Assembly: GCF_029590555.1 (NCBI RefSeq)
Contig: NZ_CP081001.1
Location: 2,046,001 to 2,110,000, forward strand
Direction of reading: 5' to 3'
DNA from: Sphingobium sp. V4
GTDB lineage: Bacteria; Pseudomonadota; Alphaproteobacteria; Sphingomonadales; Sphingomonadaceae
Length of the DNA: 64,000 bases
Positions 61,834 through 64,000 of this stretch are shown here, piece by piece. Position 1 is the stretch's first letter; each line of letters begins with the position of its first letter. Made by a program: the position numbers and the translations under genes. The notes under the pieces are model-generated. The model ran no database searches. It saw only the letters and a program-made list of their open reading frames with translations, and was not told the DNA's origin.

Positions 61834-62196
61834 TCACGGGAAAACGAGGTCGAGGTTGCGCCAGTCCTTGGTGGCCGTGGCGCAGTTGCTGGCCCAGTCG
61901 GGCGAGTAGTTCACATGATCGGGCACCTGGACCGGCCAGAAGCAGGTGACATAGCAGTCGTAGATGTCGCGCTCGACCGGCTGGCACAGGCCCGCCGTGC
62001 CGCCGCCCGCATCCACTTCCCAGCCGGGCGAGAAGGACAGGGTGCAGCCCATCGGCACATGGGGGCGCGGCTGCTGCTGGAGGGCGACGACATCCTCCTC
62101 CATGTCGGCGGGCGACGCGAGCGCCGCCGCCTCGATCTGCGTCACCGCCTCGTCGATCGCGCGCGCCTTTTTGTTGATGGCACGAAGATGCTTCAT
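61834..62196 (-). CDS. qhpC: Quinohemoprotein amine dehydrogenase gamma subunit, CTQ precursor
   Basis: 120-residue precursor of the small catalytic subunit. It lines up residue by residue with the known cross-linked gamma subunit if mature residue n corresponds to precursor n+44: Cys51-Glu60, Cys71-Asp77, Cys85-Asp93 thioethers, and Cys81-Trp87 forming the CTQ cofactor. Diagnostic sequence is VERDIYDCYVTCFWPVQ. The N-terminal 40 or so residues (basic and helical, MKHLRAINKKARAIDEAVTQ) act as the leader used by the radical SAM enzyme and then removed. Its ATG overlaps the qhpD stop (ATGA). Confidence 0.95.
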   Translation of the reverse strand: MKHLRAINKKARAIDEAVTQIEAAALASPADMEEDVVALQQQPRPHVPMGCTLSFSPGWEVDAGGGTAGLCQPVERDIYDCYVTCFWPVQVPDHVNYSPDWASNCATATKDWRNLDLVFP

Positions 62197-63641
62197 GACA
62201 GGCCCTTTCGTTCAGCGAAGCGTTCGAGGAAGCCGGGGTTCTTCACGGCCAGCACGCCGTAGATGCGCAGGCAGGTGTCGGTCCATTGCCGGATCCAGTC
62301 GCAATAATGGAGGTTGGCGTGGCCGGTGTCGCCATAGCGCACGAAGGCTTCATGATGGCATCCACCGGCACAGAGCGGCCGCGCCCAGCAGCTCTGGCAG
62401 TCATATTTCGCCTCGACATGGCCCTTTTTCAGGAATTCGCCCTGCTTTACGCGGTCGATGCCGCTAGAGACATGTCCCATCACATGCGTGTCGGCGTCCG
62501 TGAAGCGGTGGCAGGGCGACAGATCGCCCGAAGGGCTGACGCCCATCAGGCCCAGGCCGGCGCCGCAGGGATGCGACTTGTTGACGCCGGAGATCAACTC
62601 GCTGATCGTTTCGCTGACATTGGTGAAGCCATGGGATTCGCCCCGCAGGGCATGGTCCAGCCACTCGTCCGCCAGCAGGGTGAACTGCGCCAGGACGCTG
62701 TCCATCCCATTGTCGTCCAGCGAATAGGCGCGCTCCTCGCCGGTCGTCACCGGCGCGAAGCCGACTTCGTGGAAGCCCAGATCGTCCTTCAGGTGGCGGA
62801 AGATACGGACGACGTCGGTCACGCCCTCCGTCAGCGTCACACGGGCGGTGATGGCGCGGGTCTTGTGATGGGCGATCAGCGTGCGCAGGCGCGGCTCGAT
62901 CACCGCATAGCTGCCCTTGCCATTCTTGTAGACGCGATGCTTGTCCTGCACTTCGGGCGGGCCATCCATGGAGACGGTGACGCCGATCCGGTTGTCCGAC
63001 AGGAAGGTCACGATCTCCGGCGTCAGCAAGGTGGCGTTGGTGGTGAGGCTGTAGGTAATCCCCTTCCCCGCCGCAGCCGTCGCGCCGTTGGCATAGTCCA
63101 CCACTTCGCGCAGCAGCTTGAAGTTCATCAGCGTCTCGCCGCCGAAGAAGGTGATATGCACCGCCTTGCGCCCGACCGCCTCGGCGATCAGCAGGTCGAC
63201 CGACGCCTTGGCCGTTTCCAGCGTCATATATTTGGGCTTGCCCGCCGGCGTGGCGATCTTGTCCGCGCCGAATTCATAGCAATAGGTGCACGCCAGGTTG
63301 CACTGGTTGGTGACGTTGAGCACCAGCGCCTGCAACGGGAAGTCGACAGGCGGCGCCTGCGGCATGACCGGGGCGGCGACGCCCAGCTGGATCAGGCGCG
63401 CGGCGCGCAGTTCGCGCACCAGCGCCTCCGCCTCGGCCGGGTCGCTGCCATCGCTGGTCAGTTCGCGGATCAGCGCGGCATGGGTCAATTCCCGCCCGTC
63501 GAGCCGGCCCAGCACCCGCTGCACATCGGCATCCACCTCGAAGATGGCCCCTGCGCTCACCAGATAGACGAAGGTGCTGCCGCCGGCCTCGAAGCCATGA
63601 TATTCGGCGCGGGCATAGGCGGGCGCCTGCATGACGGTCAT
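62193..63641 (-). CDS. qhpD: Radical SAM peptide-modifying enzyme QhpD
   Basis: 482 residues. An N-terminal RiPP-recognition-like region (about 10-95), then a radical SAM domain with the CxxxCxxC cluster at Cys114, Cys118, Cys121 (TNQCNLACTYCYEFG), HITFFGGETLMN, and a C-terminal SPASM/twitch region with clustered cysteines (CGAGLGLMGVSPSGDLSPCHR, CQSCWARPLCAGGCHHEAF, YCDWIR). It forms the intra-peptide thioether bonds in the gamma subunit. Its ATG overlaps the qhpA stop (ATGA); an upstream in-frame ATG is less likely. Confidence 0.94.
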   Translation of the reverse strand: MTVMQAPAYARAEYHGFEAGGSTFVYLVSAGAIFEVDADVQRVLGRLDGRELTHAALIRELTSDGSDPAEAEALVRELRAARLIQLGVAAPVMPQAPPVDFPLQALVLNVTNQCNLACTYCYEFGADKIATPAGKPKYMTLETAKASVDLLIAEAVGRKAVHITFFGGETLMNFKLLREVVDYANGATAAAGKGITYSLTTNATLLTPEIVTFLSDNRIGVTVSMDGPPEVQDKHRVYKNGKGSYAVIEPRLRTLIAHHKTRAITARVTLTEGVTDVVRIFRHLKDDLGFHEVGFAPVTTGEERAYSLDDNGMDSVLAQFTLLADEWLDHALRGESHGFTNVSETISELISGVNKSHPCGAGLGLMGVSPSGDLSPCHRFTDADTHVMGHVSSGIDRVKQGEFLKKGHVEAKYDCQSCWARPLCAGGCHHEAFVRYGDTGHANLHYCDWIRQWTDTCLRIYGVLAVKNPGFLERFAERKGLS

Positions 63642-64000
63642 CGCGACACCTCCGGCTGATCCCATTTCTGATAGGCCGGGACGGTCACGACCATGTAGGA
63701 CCGGGCGCTCAGCGGTTTGCCGAACTTGTCCTTTTCATGCCTGGCGGTGGCGACGACCCAGACCTCGCCATAATTGTTGCGGCCAAAGCGGCGCTGCGGG
63801 TTCGGCCCTTCGGTCGAGGGGGTGAAGAAGGCGGCGGGGCTGAGCGCGCCCACATATTTGGTATCGTCGTCATAATAGACCGACATGAATTCCTGCATCG
63901 CCCAGTCTGCCTCGACCGGACCAACGGCGATGTCGTCGGCGGTGTTGGGCTTGCCATCGAGGCCGTTTTCGTAGCCGATCGCCTCGAACTGCTGATAGCC
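63638..64000 (-). CDS. qhpA: Quinohemoprotein amine dehydrogenase alpha subunit, C-terminal part
   Basis: The last 120 codons of the dihaem cytochrome subunit; the 5' portion with the CxxCH haem motifs lies beyond the window. The visible part (AVGPVEADWAMQEFMSVYYD, GEVWVVATARHEKDKFGKPL, YMVVTVPAYQKW) is the beta-sandwich C-terminal domain of the alpha subunit. The stop overlaps the qhpD ATG (ATGA). Identification rests on the downstream partners as much as on this fragment. Truncation here is only the window edge. Confidence 0.85.
   Translation of the reverse strand, partial: GYQQFEAIGYENGLDGKPNTADDIAVGPVEADWAMQEFMSVYYDDDTKYVGALSPAAFFTPSTEGPNPQRRFGRNNYGEVWVVATARHEKDKFGKPLSARSYMVVTVPAYQKWDQPEVSR

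Noticed and set aside
1..64000. CRISPR arrays, insertion sequences, prophage or rRNA
   Set aside because: No regularly spaced repeats, transposase or integrase frames, or rRNA sequence were seen; the tRNA-Gln shows no adjacent integrase.

Overview
The window is a dense, high-GC stretch of chromosome from an alphaproteobacterium, most likely a sphingomonad (Sphingobium/Sphingomonas group). This rests on gene content: adjacent psd and pssA, an aa3-oxidase subunit IV microprotein beside a three-subunit transhydrogenase, an alphaproteobacterial-type pyrB plus dihydroorotase-like pair, and short palindromic intergenic repeats with a TTCGACAAGCTCAGG-like core. I see no phage, insertion sequence, CRISPR array or rRNA.

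Layout. 1-3.7 kb: tsf (cut by the window edge), rpsB, a small membrane protein, pssA and psd. 3.8-11.7 kb: icd, a GNAT-nitrilase fusion, a hypothetical gene, nagZ, a SPOR-domain protein, argS and a lipoprotein. 11.8-17.2 kb: ispH, thrB, rnhA, small hypotheticals, a YegP-like protein, a FAD oxidoreductase and an alpha/beta hydrolase. 17.2-24.3 kb: a Tad/Flp pilus locus (cpaA, cpaB, cpaC, cpaD, cpaE, tadB, tadC) without the motor ATPase gene cpaF. 24.4-32.1 kb: a DUF2147 protein, a Rieske oxygenase overlapping a phytoene-desaturase-like oxidoreductase, an SBF-type transporter, an enoyl-CoA hydratase, a DMT exporter divergent from an XRE-cupin regulator with a clear operator, and a MarR regulator. 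32.2-38.6 kb: tRNA-Gln, pyrB, a dihydroorotase-like gene that lacks catalytic ligands, an aspartate/glutamate racemase, the pnt genes and the 41-residue CoxIV. 38.8-45.3 kb: an NtrC-type regulator, secreted proteins, ctaA-cutA and a hybrid histidine kinase. 45.4-50.6 kb: an oxidative sugar-acid (Weimberg-like) cluster with a GntR regulator. 50.6-55.4 kb: a urea-type ABC transporter (urtABCDE) with no urease nearby.

The right end (57.3 kb to the edge, minus strand) is the most specialised part: a quinohemoprotein amine dehydrogenase operon. Reading with transcription it holds qhpA (only its 3' end is in the window), qhpD (radical SAM), qhpC (gamma subunit), qhpB (beta subunit), qhpG (flavin monooxygenase), qhpF (ABC exporter) and qhpE (subtilisin-like protease). 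Most junctions are stop/start overlaps. All the residues known to form thioether cross-links and the CTQ cofactor in the gamma subunit can be aligned. The operon runs convergently into a parvulin isomerase plus HupE/UreJ-like membrane protein pair, and the last coding bases overlap.

Overall this is mostly core metabolism with several accessory catabolic modules: amine oxidation, sugar-acid oxidation, urea uptake, and a Rieske-oxygenase module of unknown substrate. The points most worth following are the complete maturation set for the amine dehydrogenase, the Tad locus without its motor gene, the XRE-cupin/DMT operator over a promoter with almost no leader, the degenerate dihydroorotase, and the palindromic repeat family. 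Start codons were chosen from ribosome-binding sites and overlaps. Family assignments come from motif recognition only; no database search was run.
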